Of a stretch of 64,000 nucleotides of DNA, positions 22,745-35,014 are shown piece by piece. Source of the stretch: Sequoia sempervirens (lineage: Eukaryota; Streptophyta; Pinopsida; Cupressales; Cupressaceae); the NCBI GenBank assembly GCA_007258455.2, contig VDFB02000003.1, positions 40,551,986 through 40,615,985 of the forward strand. The letters run 5' to 3'. The position numbers and the translations under genes are program-made. Position 1 is the stretch's first letter, and every line of letters begins with the position of its first letter. The notes below the pieces were generated by a model. It saw nothing but the letters and a program-made list of their open reading frames with translations, ran no database searches and was not told the DNA's origin.

Positions 22745-23977
22745 CTCTTGCAATTTACTATCTTTGTTAGGTGAGTATCCTCAATTCTTGAAAGGAAATT
22801 TAGCCAAATTTCCATGTCTCACAAATTCCTTTTATGCAGTTTATTTGAGGTCCATTTTCATGATCACATAATATAGACTTTATGAACAAACTTGCTTGTT
22901 TAGGAGGTGCATTTTGAAACCCACATCTTTCTTCTCTCATCTTTCAAAACACCTGATAGTAGAGATCAAATTCAATATGATAACAACAAAAAGTTTCAAA
23001 AAACTTGTTTATCTTCACATAATATGGCTTTAACCTTTGAAACATTGTTTTCCCAATCTTTATATGAGGATATGCATTACAAAAGTTCATATACATTTCA
23101 AATTGTGTTATGTCTAGCCAATGTTTGATACGATTTTTATAAATACTAGGTCCAATCCTGTGTCTCATAACATCTCTAGTATTTGGTGATGGACGAGTCT
23201 GATCATGCCAAAAACCTGAGACCAAGTTCCTAACAACATCTTCAATCTTGTCAGAACGGGGAGCTCTACACATAGTTTCCCAATTTCCTTCTAAACTCTC
23301 ATCCAAAAACTTTCTCTTTTTCTCATATTTTATCAATGTGGTTCTACTATAACCAATTTCAGTTGAAAGTGCAGACATTTTTCTTTTTCTTGCTATATCT
23401 TGATGTACAATAGATGTCAACAACACCCTTCTTGTAGTGGCCTTATCCACTGATCGAGATCCTTTCCCAATGGAATCTAAACCCTTTTTAACATTTTGAA
23501 CAATATCCTTTTGTAATCCCATGTGTTTCTTCTTATTTGATTCCGAATGTACACCCAACAATTGTAATGACTCTTTGAGATCATCATGAAGAAGTAAACG
23601 TGATAACAATTGGGTTTTTTCAAGTGTATCAAGACGATTGAAATGATGATTGATCATTCCATTTACAGATTTAGTCATTGACCTCTTTCTCTTATTATAA
23701 GGCTAGTTGGCATAATATTTTAGTTTCTCCATATCCATTTCAAGTAAATGATCTAAATTTCTATGAGAAATTTGTTTCCCCACCTTCTCAGCTAGTTTTA
23801 TATGCTCATCCATACCAATAGGAGGAAGTGATCCCGACCCCTCTCCAACATGCATTGTTTGAACTTGTGCCTCCTCCCTATCTTCAAGGACCATGCATTC
23901 TTGAGCGGATTCATTTGATCCAATGTCTAGATTTGGCTCGACTTGAGCATGAAAACTTCTTGCTTGTTGAGCCCTTC
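22745..23977 (-). pseudogene. ORF-A main N-terminal exon
   Basis: Acceptor TGACATGTAG|GAAGG at 23978-23980; donor AAGAG|GTAAGTAT at 22744. The frame is open for most of its length with one TAG at 23703-23705, a stop near 22943 and a frame change near 22800. It carries KRKRSMTKSVNGM (basic), RKRKMSALSTEIGYSRTTL (helix-turn-helix-like spacing, inference), FWHDQTRPSPNTRDV and LKPYYVKI. Cys residues near the 3' end (CCYH, CDHE, NCIKGIC) suggest a zinc-binding segment. Confidence 0.65.
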
Positions 23978-24267
23978 CTACATGTCACAAAATATTTTGC
24001 AAACAAAAGTGAGAGATGATGTTATATAAGTGAAGTTTATGTATGCAAGCAAACAAACTTCAATAAAACATGATGCTATAAGTGAGAGAAGTTTGTGTGC
24101 TAGTTTTATATGCTCATCCATACCAGTAGAAGGAAGTGATCTTGACCCCTCTCCAACAAGCATTGTTTGAACTTGGGTCTCCTCCCTGACTTCAAGGTCC
24201 ATGTGTTCTTCAACGGGTTCGTTTGATCCAATATCTAGATTTGGCTCGACTCCAGCTTGAGGAATCC
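23792..24267 (-). repeat. Duplicated exon segment of ORF-A (about 155 bp, 309 bp apart)
   Basis: 24101-24254 and 23792-23944 are close copies encoding VEPNLDIGSNE and VGEGS-SLP--GMDEHIKLA. Both have their own acceptor (CTCTAG|GG at 24268 and ATGTAG|GA at 23978) that fits exon 1 in phase, so either could have been used. The outer copy lacks a donor and runs into stops, so it looks like a non-functional duplicate. Confidence 0.75.
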
Positions 24268-24289
24268 CTAGAGCATAAAACATAAAAAT

Positions 24290-25105
24290 AATTTGAGAAC
24301 ATTGAAGTGATGAAAATAAAATAATTATTCCTTGGCACCATATAGCTTGAGTTTTGATGTATACATGTGTTATTCTCTAGAAAACCTCACATTGCATTGC
24401 CTTTAAGTATAATTTGAGTTTTAATTTTCAAATAATTCTAGAGCTTAGAATTGGGCATTTATTAAAATATTTTTTTAAAGGAACTATTGATCATTAGATT
24501 AAATTCAATGGGAGTTTAGAAAAATCTTAAGCTAATTAGATGTTGCAATGTAGATTGGATAGGGGATATTGATCACCAAATATCAACATTAGAATGCTAC
24601 TTCATTGTACATGAAGGTGTAGTTTCATGAATAATTAAGAAAAAATAATGGTTTCTTTCAAAGTGCAAAGTTAGAATATATAGGAATTTGCAAAGCCATA
24701 AAATAATTAATGTGGTTGAAAAAATTATGAAAATCAAAGTGGCATAGTGAGGACACAAAATTTAAGGTTTCATTGGAGAACTAAGCATGTATTGAAGTAC
24801 ACTATCATTTTCTTCATGAAGAAAGTAAAGAGAAAATTGTGTAGATGCAATACTCAACAATGATAATGTGATGACAAAAACATTAAACAAAGGTATTGGT
24901 AAAAGATAAGTGTAAGGTTTGTAGGGAAGGATTTAATGTACAATATTTTAGTTTAAGAGTACATTTTAAGTTGGGGTATTGTAAGTTGAAAAATGGTCAT
25001 ACATTAAACATTTCTAATTTTAATAAGAAAGCCAATGCAAAATGTATGCACATACAATTTTAAACACACACTTGAGAGTGAGAGAGAGAAGAAACAAGCA
25101 TGTAC
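24290..25105. other. Intron 1 of ORF-A; no other gene
   Basis: AT-rich DNA between the exon-1 donor and the alternative acceptors. No open frame of interest. Confidence 0.5.
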
Positions 25106-25223
25106 CTTGTTTCTTTCTATGATAATTTGCCAAGTTTTGTTCACGCCTCTTATGTTCTTCTTTTGACAATTTTCGTTGAGACACATTTTTTATTTTTCTT
25201 TGTTGTCCCATTTTCTTCTTCAA
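25106..25223 (-). pseudogene. ORF-A exon 1 (basic N-terminus)
   Basis: ATG at 25223 or 25211; the second gives MGQQRKIKNVS. The exon is rich in Lys and Arg, like a nuclear localisation or DNA-binding tail, and ends at AAG|GTACATG, a good splice donor. One base is left over, and it combines correctly with both candidate acceptors downstream (24267 and 23977). Confidence 0.6.
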
Positions 25224-25607
25224 CTTAAAGATGACTCAAAACAAGTCCTCTACCAACTTAGTTAAATTATACTCCAAATTTTTCCTTGATTGATAAAAAT
25301 GAAAAGTTGTCAAGCTCCAATATTTGCCTCCTTGATAAATGTGCAAAAAGTTCTCCAAAATCTGCGCTCCAAGTGATATAAATGACAATTAATCTTGCAA
25401 TTTGATATCCAGAATAATGAAAAATAAGCTTCTATTTATATGCATATCTAGGATGGGAAAAAAATTATTCTAGTGTACATGGAATAACTAGATCCTAGTT
25501 TAAATGAATCAAGTAGTAAACAAACAAGTTATTTCATTCTGGAGTTTGTTGTTATTTAATTCATAGGTATGCACAACATATCTAGTAATTTTAGAATTTT
25601 GTTAAAG

Positions 25608-25845
25608 TGTCAAAAATGTATATTAGAGGTATAATTTGAATTGAATTTTCTTAATTATATTTGAATTGAATTTGAAGTTACTTGTCAAAAATGTATAATA
25701 GAAGTATAATTTGAATTAAATTTTCTTCATTATATTTGAATTGAATTTCAAGTTACTTGTCAAAAATGTATAATAGAGGTATAATTTGAATTGAATTTTC
25801 TTAATTATATTTGAATTGAATTTCAAGTTACTTGTCAAAAAGATT
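25608..25845. repeat. Tandem repeat, 75-bp unit, three copies
   Basis: Copies start at 25608, 25683 and 25758, with the start of a fourth at 25833. The unit contains two TTTGAATTGAATTT-like words. It lies between ORF-A and ORF-B, in the presumed promoter side of ORF-A. Confidence 0.9.
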
Positions 25846-25959
25846 AAATCTTGTTCTCAACTCAATGGTTCATGTTGCTTAAGTCATTTAAATTTTTTTT
25901 ATTGTGATCAACATGAATGAACTTAATTATAAAGTGGCATTGATTTCCCTAAAATTCTA

Positions 25960-26363
25960 CTAGAGATCAAATGTATATTGAATATAAGGAAATGTAAGTT
26001 GTAAGAGATCATAAAATAAGAAAACATGTATGTATATTGAATATTTAAAGCAAATGCATACATATATTATGTGTAAACATGTTTAAACCATAAGCAAACA
26101 CATGTACATACATGTAAAGGGATTCAATACATATAAACATAACGCATATTATAAGCAAAGAGGCAAATGTATGTATATATCATATAAGAAAATATATGTA
26201 CTTATCATATAAGCAAAATGTAAATTAAAGATCATCAAATGTCAAATACTAAAGATCAACAAATAAGCAAATGTAAGTTAGAGATCATCAAATCTCAAAT
26301 ACTAAAGATCATCATGTATAATCAAATGCATGTGGTAAAGATCAAAAATCTAGTGTGCATGGC
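25960..26363. other. Intergenic region with short dispersed repeats
   Basis: TATGTATAT and AAGATCATCAAAT-TCAAATACT words recur (about 26226-26310). No gene. It separates the stop of ORF-B from the start region of ORF-A. Confidence 0.5.
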
Positions 26364-26718
26364 CTAATATGAATGTCTACTCCTAGTCAAATGGCCATCT
26401 GAATGAGAACAGTCCTGCTCCGATGGATGTGTTGAGCCCTGCAAATAAAATTGTGTACAGGATGTGTTAAATACATATAATTTATATTAAATAATTTTTA
26501 TGAAAGTTATTATTAAATGAACTTGTATTTTTAAATATCAATCTAGATCTATGCATACATAAATATTGCATGTACATATACACATGTGATTATATAAAAA
26601 TGAAAAACTCACATGTCCACTGGCAGCAGATTCATCCACAGAGTCACATCGATCATGCACACAATCTGGACCAAGGCTAGGAGTGATATGAGGTATGTCC
26701 ACCTGTAACAATATATAC

Positions 26719-26776
<58 letters not shown>

Positions 26777-28113
26777 ACTTACATGAATATCTAGTTAAAA
26801 AAATTTAAAAATAATGAAAAAAATTTGAAACATGCACATGCACACATACATGAATATCATCTAATATCAAATGACCTAAGTCCTCTGAAACAGTCGCCTC
26901 CACCATATCCACCAAATGGTCAAGTGACGAATCAACATCTGCATCCATCCGATCTATCCCATGCCATGCCATAAATGATGAATGTAGAGGACTATGAAGG
27001 TGAGATGGCATCAGCGATGATGAGCCAGAACCAATCAACATATCAGTAAAACCCATAGTCTGTGTAGCTGCCGAATGAACTGTAGGTGGATCTTGATGCG
27101 CACTAGTGCTCGACTGAGAGTGATGGGATCCTGGAACTAAATGACCTCTATGTCTCAAATGATCTCTAACATGCTCTATACCGATCCCATTGTCTAATGC
27201 AATGTTGGCATATGCCTCCAACAAGTCCTCAGCCAAACAATGCAGAGTCATGCGTGACATATCTTCTATAAGTGCATCAAGCTGTGTAGGAGTAGGGATG
27301 CCGACCACTGTAAAAGGATCCATGGTGGTACACTGTGCTGAAAAATGGCATGGATTGGGAATGTCTAGACATCAAATACTGACCTACACGATCATCAGAT
27401 TTCTTAGTGGTGGCAGCCGCAATCTCACCTATAGTGTCAATTGCTTCCTTTTGGGAAGCAACAAGAACCTCATCTACTATGGGGGCTAGAGCTGGTGTGA
27501 GAGCATGAGACCTCTCACCAACCCATACCCTAAACATTGGGGGTGGTCTATCTGCTCGATGATAGGTGGGCCTATCAACAATCCTCCCACGCCCCTAACC
27601 AACATATGGTGGAATGTTTAGGTAGTTAACTTTGAGGCCCAAACGGACCTCAGCATACAACTGCTGAACAAAATACAATGGAATCTGGTCATTTTTTGGG
27701 TATAGACCATGTGCTGTGAGAAATCATGGGTAGATCAATGAGGCCATAGCATGATTGACACATCTAGTGACCTGCTATCCCCTAACCTTACACACATTTT
27801 GATAAAATGGAAAAAAAGTGGTTTTTATCATTTCTTTGGTGACACTATCCTATATTTTTTTAAGGGGAACGTCACCATGTACTTCTTCCCGCATGTGGGA
27901 AAGAATAGCAGTTACTCTATCTAAGGAATATGTACTAGTCCTCTCAAGTTCATCTTTTAATTTTTCTAGACTATGCAATATTAACATGCATGGTTCACTA
28001 TATATCCCTGGGTTTGCACCCTGTGCTAATGAATCTCTCAATTTTTTAATCTCATTACTAGTATTTGCAAACAAAGAATATGGCACAGGTGGAACATGAT
28101 CTACATTTTCCAT
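26364..28113 (-). pseudogene. ORF-B: spliced gene of unknown family next to ORF-A
   Basis: Minus strand, three exons in phase 0: 28113-26850 (donor TTCAT|GTATGTG), 26702-26613 (acceptor TTACAG|GT, donor GACAT|GTGAGT) and 26438-26364 (acceptor TTGCAG|GG, stop TAG). Start MENVDHVPPVPYSLF. Further blocks: EIKKLRDSLAQGANPGIY, LHSLEKLKDELERT, MASLIYP, IPLYFVQQLYAEVRLGLKVN, PPPMFRVWVGERSHALTP, then after one frameshift near 27330 TVVGIPTPTQLDALIEDM and LAEDLLEAYANIALDNG. The tail is His/Ser/Asp-rich. Four in-frame stops lie between 27850 and 27590. Exon borders and frame agree too well for chance, so this was a real gene of roughly 470 residues. I recognise no domain. Its position, strand and decay match ORF-A, so it may be the second protein of the same element. 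Confidence 0.6.
26725..26774. repeat. (AT)n microsatellite in an ORF-B intron
   Basis: About 25 AT units directly upstream, on the minus strand, of the exon-2 acceptor of ORF-B. Length changes here would alter the distance to the branch point. Confidence 0.95.
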
Positions 28114-28139
28114 GTTATATATATATATACAGTACACCT

Positions 28140-30485
28140 AAAAGAGCAATGATACTTTGGTAAATAATATATCTAGATAAAGGGAATACAAATCTAAAAT
28201 AGTTGTAATAATTCATCTACTCATCAATAATATTTTCATACCATTAACAATTTAAAAAGAATTGGAAGACAACTATAATCTATAACATAGCATCCTTAAA
28301 TGGTTCAAATTTTAAATGAAACGATGAAAGAAAGAATAAGAATACAAAGATTAGTATAAAATTATTTGAAAATAATTGGGGATAAAAATATTTAATCTAA
28401 TAGTTGTTAACATAAATGAACTTCAAAATAGGATTATGTAAGTGAAAAAAAAGTTCTATTGCCTTCATTGAACCTAAATTTATCTAGTTAATATATGTTT
28501 AAAATTAAGAATTCACACTAGAATATCAATATTCCATAAGAATCTCATAAAGAGGATGAATTTAATGGAAGATAATATAAAATCCTCCATATGAGGATGA
28601 ATTTTATCATTACAATATGAGTGAATCATCTCAATTATATAGCCAAGAACATCAAAAAATTATAGATTGGAAAGCAAAATCAGACATTTATCATATTTTT
28701 ATATGTATAAAGTTTAGATACCATCAAACTATTTAAACTTATAGATTGCATAAAGCTATAAATTGAATCATTAAAACTAATTTATTAAGAATCAAATCTA
28801 ATAAATTTTGACTTCATATTGCATGTACTTGTTATAAATATCTCACTAATCCAACCATACATTTTATATATGTTAAAAAATATATAATTGTTATGCCCAT
28901 AATTTTTCACTATATCTTGATGTGGATCTCCTTCAACTAGATCAATTAAAAATTATTTGTAATGTTGGAGGAAAATGGATTTAATATCATTAGATTTGTC
29001 ATGGAATTACCTCTCTTGATCAATGATAGATATTATCCACTCTCGAGAATGTAAATATGTTTGAGATAACTAAAAAATAATTTGTATCCATTATATCCTT
29101 TCATCCAATGTAGCCTATCTCTTAATTGAGATCCTCTACCACAATTAAGTTCAATTCTTCTAAGTTTTATTTCAACGGAAGCAACCACTCATTGTAGAAA
29201 AGTTATTAGTAAGTGCTAAAGCCAAAACAAGTTTTTTTTCTTCTATTTGGATCCATATTTTTTTTCCATTCTAGATCTCTTTCTAGCCATATTCTTATTG
29301 TAAGATCATAGAAAGGTAGTGCAATAGATTTAATCGCATCATTCCACAATTGTATCCACTTACCATTTTGATGAGGTCTAGGAACATCAACCAAAGGGAT
29401 ATTAGGGAAGCAAGGTGATCAATTTGATTGAGGTGGGAAGTGTTGAGCTTGAAGGATAGATTATTAGGTATGAGGAACAAGAAGTTTGAAAAGTTTAAAG
29501 AATTGGGAGGTGATATGTGAGATAGGTTTAATAGAATCTACTTAAATAAGGGTGTTTTGTGGAGAGGGGACAATGGAAAGAGAAATAACTAAGTTTTAAT
29601 CTATCAATACAACTAAGTTTCCCTTAGTTCACCATCTCTTTAGTTGGTCCAAGTGAACTAGTGATCAATATAAGAATATTTTTTTGTCTAAAATGGGATC
29701 TAAACCCCTCATGGTATTTCTAGTTAGGATGTAGGAATTCAATTATTTTTTAGAGAGTTTATGAGAACTAAACCAACTTGTATCTTGTTTTTTTCCACCA
29801 TATCATATTCACCTCCCTGTAGCCATTTAGTCAGAGGGAGGGCATAAAAATACATTCCCACAATTTAACTTGAGATGAGGAGTCATTAGGCATGTACAAT
29901 AAAGAAAAAATGAATAGGTATTCCTTGGATTAGTAACTGTAAGCACTAAGCACAATTGTTGTTGGGATCCATTCCTCAATAGATGATAAACTAAGCCAAG
30001 TATTGGGAAAGGTGGGTCAACCTTGCATCCTAATATTTTGATTTATTATTTTGTCCTCATATTAGGAAATGAGGCATCTCACTTTGTGTTGGTAGTTATT
30101 TGTCATTTGTTGAATGCTTCAAGGGAGGTGTCTAAGATGTTCTAAATGCATATAATATTATTATAGCTCTATTAGATGAAACCCTCTTATGAAATATTCT
30201 TATGACATTTAAGAGCATGACTATAGAATATTTACAGTAAAGTATTGACCAACATTATGAAAAATCATAAGAAATCTTTTAATAAATAGCAAAGTTGTGT
30301 CAAGGAAAAAGATGTGGACATTTACAAGAACTTTTTTTTTAAAGCAAAATTGGGAGACCACTTATAATTTTATTTATATATAATATTTTACATATAGCTG
30401 GTTCAGGCGGACATACTGGTGGGAAAGAACAAGCAAGAAAACCCCCAGTTGCAGTCTGAGTAACAAATTTTACAAAATATCAAAA
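28140..30485. other. No gene recognised upstream of ORF-B
   Basis: AT-rich DNA. A 62-codon minus frame (29394-29206, WNDAIKSIALPFYDLTIRIW) has a coding-like look but no known motif. A 95-bp dispersed repeat at 28609-28702 recurs near 37 kb. No terminal inverted repeat for the ORF-A/B unit could be seen by eye. Confidence 0.45.
28609..28702. repeat. Dispersed repeat copy 1 (partner 36990-37087)
   Basis: Both copies share TTTATCATT-A, TCTCAATTATATA-CCAAG-ACATCAAAAA and ACATTTATCATATTTTT in the same order and orientation, with about 80 % identity. Confidence 0.7.
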
Positions 30486-32299
30486 AGACCTGTAATGCCC
30501 CGACTTAGTTACGTTATAACAAAGAGCAAAAGCAAAGTTAACTGAATAATTTTTTTTTAAAGATAATTGATTACACATCTGTTATAAAGTTCCCAAGATG
30601 TTGTTACATAAACTTTAACAAATAAACTCAACACATTATCATAAACATAAGTACAAATTTACTTTCATGCAAGATCCAATTTACAAAATTTATTACAATC
30701 AAACATCAAAATGTCAAGATTACAGTAGATGAGATTTCAATAAATCTCCATACATTAAAATGACAGTACAAAGAATACGCTCTTATACAAGAGGTAAATT
30801 TACAAGGCATAAAGTGATCATATCATAACTGACATCCATATCCACGAACATGCTTCGCATCCACAGTCACGTTCAATGAAGTAACTAGAACCTGCTGCAA
30901 GCATAGGATCATCTGCAAGAAAATTCTAAGAAAGGTGTAGCACGGTTTCCTCCGGACCACGTGGAACCCAAAGGTCCACTCCCTCCGTGCTAGGAGATAA
31001 TGACAGGTCCACAAACAATGAAGTTAGAACATCACGTTTATGTGGTTTACAAATTCGCATCACGACATAACGATTACAAGTCAAAATAGATACAAATCTA
31101 ATTAACAAATCACATCAAAAGAAATCTGAACATAAGGAACACCATCATGAAATAGACTGAGAGTGTCATCACATTGTTGGGATAGGTTACCCTGGTGAAT
31201 CTTCCTAGACTACCGACCCTCTCCAAGAGTTACCCTGGTAGCCTCTACCGATTCCCGGCCCCTATGCAGACTAATGTGGAGTCGTTACATCTTTCAAGAG
31301 GACAAGATGGTGACTTGCCATTCCAGGCCTTCTCAGCCTTTTCTCAACCTAAATGAGCGTTAAGAAGTAGGCGGGGCATACCATTATCTGATTTAGTGTT
31401 TAGATCTACCCAACCCCTAATATATTAGTTAGGTTATCACTTAATTAACACACCTACGTTAGATTACCCAGACAATCACTATAGGATTTCGGCCCCTAAC
31501 CCAAGCCACTCTCTCTATAACATGACTCAACATGAGAATATAGGGGTTGCTTTCAAGTACTAAGATCAAATCACAGTGTTTTCATTCTCCACTAGAGACT
31601 AACCAAAAATCTCTATTATGCTTCAACGACAATTTATGCAAAATTACAACCCCAAGTAAAAATTCTTGTAATTGAGCAATACGATCAATACGTAAAACAC
31701 TAAACAACACTTTTTTTTCTTTCTTTCTTAGCTTTTAAAGAAAACAAATGAATCATCATTATCATCATGGATACATTCACAACCATTAGTTTCATTTAAT
31801 CACTCTCAATGAATTAAAATTATAAGAAATAATATAAATTCTAAATTTAAGTTACTATAGACATTAATCCAACATTTATGCTTGTTCATTTTCTAATATC
31901 AGAAAGATTTACTAACATGATTGATTTTTCATAAAGAATCTGCCACCATAAGTTCTTATCATGATGAATTGTAACTAAGACAAAGTCTAACAACTAGTTC
32001 ATACTTACACTGGTAGCAAAAGCGTATACTCTGACACAAGAATTCCTTTTCATTCGACTGATTGATAACTACTTAGACACGGCCATGCACTACATTTATG
32101 GATTTACATGCAATAGAAAAGATCTCATGCAACAGTAATTAAATTCTTTGTTTTTATTTTGGATAGAAAAGTTTAGGAGGGCGTGGAATTTAACACAGGA
32201 ATCTCTGGTAAAGTTAGGCGCATAATTCACAAGGTGGACGCATGCAATAAAAAATTTAAGAGTCTCATGTCAGAAATTTAACAAAGAAATCGAAGACTC

Positions 32300-32307
32300 T
32301 ATTTATA
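32300..32307 (-). promoter_or_regulatory. TATA box of the large solo LTR
   Basis: Minus-strand CTGTATAAATAGAGTC. Its place, about 1.8 kb upstream of the 3' end, parallels the TATA box in the 4.1-kb LTR. Confidence 0.5.
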
Positions 32308-33851
32308 CAGAATTCTACTAGATAATCCATTCGCTCAAAGGTTTTCAATAACTTAGGAACAACTTTTATCAATCTAAGACTTACATTTACAGTTGGAAAG
32401 ATAACAGTTACAAAGAAAAATCGTTGAGCTCCATGCATAAAGTAAAGAATGATTAACAGAAAAAGGCAGTCGATTGAAATATATATAAATAAATTCAAGA
32501 GAAGAGGATAAAGTCAGGCGCTAAGATTAGCAGGCTATTTGGCAGAAATTCCAAAACAACGACAATAGTTATAAATTCACATAACAAGAGATCTTCTGGG
32601 CGACTTCCAGACTTAAAGGAAAATCTCAGGAAACTTTCTAAATTCATCTTTTATACCGGCATAATATAAGTTTACTATGAATTTACTAGCTATCTCTAGA
32701 AGGTACAGCGACGGTTTGTATAAACTCAAATTCTTTCATTCACCAGTCAAATAAAATTAAACATAATCTTCTGAAATAGACGACATTTAATAACAAACTT
32801 CATAAGGAAGGATCTGTGTGCAAATCTGAAGATCAAAATATAATAAAAAATCAATTTACAAAAGCCTTCAGATTTGGTTTTGTCTTATAAAAGAATCTCT
32901 GATCACGGGAGGGCATGATTGATATATGCATGTGTGTAGATTTGAGAAAGAGGGTCCAACATCATACTAAGGATAATTTTCTTATTGCACAGATCTTAAT
33001 TATATAAACAATTAGAATTACATATCTATAAATTCATCCCATGATGAGGTAGGGTATGGCTAAGTTCAGCTTAGTAGAATAACGTAAAGTTGGCGATTTT
33101 CAATTTGGAGGTAAAATTGAGAAGAGAGGACAATGATTAAAATTTCAGAGCTTAATACCCAAATTTCAAGGAAGCAATCTTTAAAATACTATCAAGATTT
33201 TGTTCAATACCCTAAATTAGATATTTCAATATATCCTCAGATACACAAAGAGAAATCAATTACCATTCCAATTCTAAGAACAAATACTAGTTCTAAATTC
33301 ATGATTACTTGGTAGTTTGAATTTGTTTGCTTATTCTAATAATTTTTTCTGATTTATTTTGCAGGTTTGACAACCATTATATTTCCAAAAAGTTCATAGA
33401 AGAAAATTTACTAAAACTTAAAAAGAAGAAAACCTGGTTAATCTGGAATTCGAGTTGAAAAAAAATTCTGAGTCCTTTGCTGATTCCTCAATTAATTTTC
33501 CAGATTTCGACGGTGAGATTCAAATCAATCAGCTTCAAATCACGCTTGAAAACAAAATCTAAAAAGAAAATTTTCTTTTGAAACAATTGCCGTGAATCCC
33601 AAAACTGCTAAAAACTGCCGCCGTAAGAAATCTTCCCGTGAATGTTCTTAAAATTTCCAATTTCTTTTTAAGATATTAATTCATCAATAAAGATTTCAAT
33701 CATTCAATTTTTAACTGATAGTTCAATTTGCATTGTAAATAACTCATTCAGTTCAACTCATTCTTTAAAATATTAGAACAAACCTTTAACTGACAATCAT
33801 AGATTCTTATCTCGTCGAAAATATCTTGCTTTAAAAATATCTATTTCACAC

Positions 33852-35014
33852 TGTGTACCTTGGAATTTTACCCTATTCTAATGTGCAAAATAACTAAAAA
33901 TGCAAGTGGAAAAATACTAAGAACACTTCAAAGATTAGCCTAAAGAGTGATAAAACAAGGAAAATAGATGAGATAAAAATGAAAATCAATTATACCTTCC
34001 TCGTTGTTGAAGACTCGTTGGTTGGCCCTTGATTTAGATGAATTTGTGTGCTCCTTGGATGACTTTTGATATTACTAGATGCAAGATTGATAATGGAAAA
34101 TGACTAAATGGATGGCTAAATGATAGCAAATGCTTGAGAATGCAAATTGGCAGCATAAGGTTGCTCAAAATGAAAGTCTTGTTAATGCCCTTAAGGAGGG
34201 GGTATTTATAGGAGAATTTGAATTCTCTAGAGAATTCAATGGTTGAGATTAATCCAACAAGGTCAAGATGAAGGGCTATGGTGGGTTGAGAACTCACAAG
34301 CCCTCACATCTTGACATGTGGATGGTGAAGTGGCAAAGAAGAGATGAAGTGTAAGTGAGGTGGCCAAAAGGTATATGAGGTGGAGGAAGGACAAGTACCT
34401 TCCAAGTACATTGGGAGATGGGAAGAATCTTGGGTGAATAAAAGTGAATTTTAAATTCACAATGATTGGAAGAATCTAGTGGATAAGACAATGTTCCCAA
34501 AAGGTGGGAGTTTGTCACATGTGACTTGATGTGACAAGTCAAAGATTCTAGAAGATGCATGGGAAAAGGGGATTCTAGGAGGAATAAAAAGGAATTAAAA
34601 ATTCCTTGGGGATGGGGAGAATTGACCAAGGTACTGATTAGGCTTAATTAATCAGTAATTAGAAGACAAATGAGGATTAAAAGCCAACTTGCAAAAGTTG
34701 GAGGATGTGACACATCCTAATCAAGGATTAGGCATGTGCACATCCCTAATGAAGAGATTAGGAGATGGATTAGGATTAGATGAAAATGACATGTGAGGAA
34801 TTAAATAAATGTATTATTTATTTAATTTATTTGATGAAAGGAGGATTAAAGAGAATAAAGTATTTAATTATTAATTAAATACCTTAGGGATTTCGCAGAA
34901 TTAAGGGTATTAATTAAATAATAATAATATTACTTAATTAACTTGGATAAGAGGATGTTTAGATGAAAAGTGATAAATTTGGATAAATTAAGTGTCCAAA
35001 TTTAGGTTTCTACA
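33852..35014 (-). mobile_element. Nested solo LTR with CACAC target duplication
   Basis: On the plus strand it begins TGTGTACC and ends GGTTTCTACA. CACAC flanks both sides (33847-33851 and 35015-35019). On the minus strand it starts TGTAGAAACC and ends GGTACACA, canonical TG..CA. A strong TATA box (CTATAAATACCCCC) sits about 350 bp from the minus-strand 3' end. At 1163 bp it has no coding capacity. It inserted into the larger LTR, so it is the younger of the two. Confidence 0.8.
34203..34210 (-). promoter_or_regulatory. TATA box of the nested solo LTR
   Basis: Minus-strand CTCCTATAAATACCCCC. The GC-rich downstream flank is typical of plant core promoters. Confidence 0.65.

Larger units (their letters stand above)
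16715..25223 (-). pseudogene. ORF-A: spliced transposase-like gene, superfamily not named
   Basis: Minus-strand exons can be followed by GT..AG borders that keep phase: 25223-25106 (basic N-terminus, MGQQRKIKNVSQRKLSKEEH), 23977-22745, 22617-21823, 21721-21467 continuing as 17403-17276 after an insertion, 17165-17037, and 16890-16715 (stop TAG). Conserved-looking blocks: FWHDQTRPSPNTRDV, H-KHWLDITQFEMY, LKPYYVKI with FCCYHIEFDLY, a Cys-rich segment ending INCIKGIC, VVDFAKNYSFVHQKEIQS, HFYISDDKEHDTLFVQHC, VWSDGC with AQFKSSRPFY, SGHGKGEHDGA, a C-terminal Cys cluster, and GDFFAVIVEPGNIEGVSYYL. From memory I associate this block order with uncharacterised plant proteins, but I cannot name the family. 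Asp in VVDFA, Asp in WSDG and Glu/Asp in GKGEHDG could form a DDE-type triad (inference). Several stops and at least three frameshifts make it dead. Confidence 0.7.

Noticed and set aside
29206..29394. 62-codon minus frame with coding-like composition
   Set aside because: No family recognised and no neighbouring exons found. Mentioned only in the region note.
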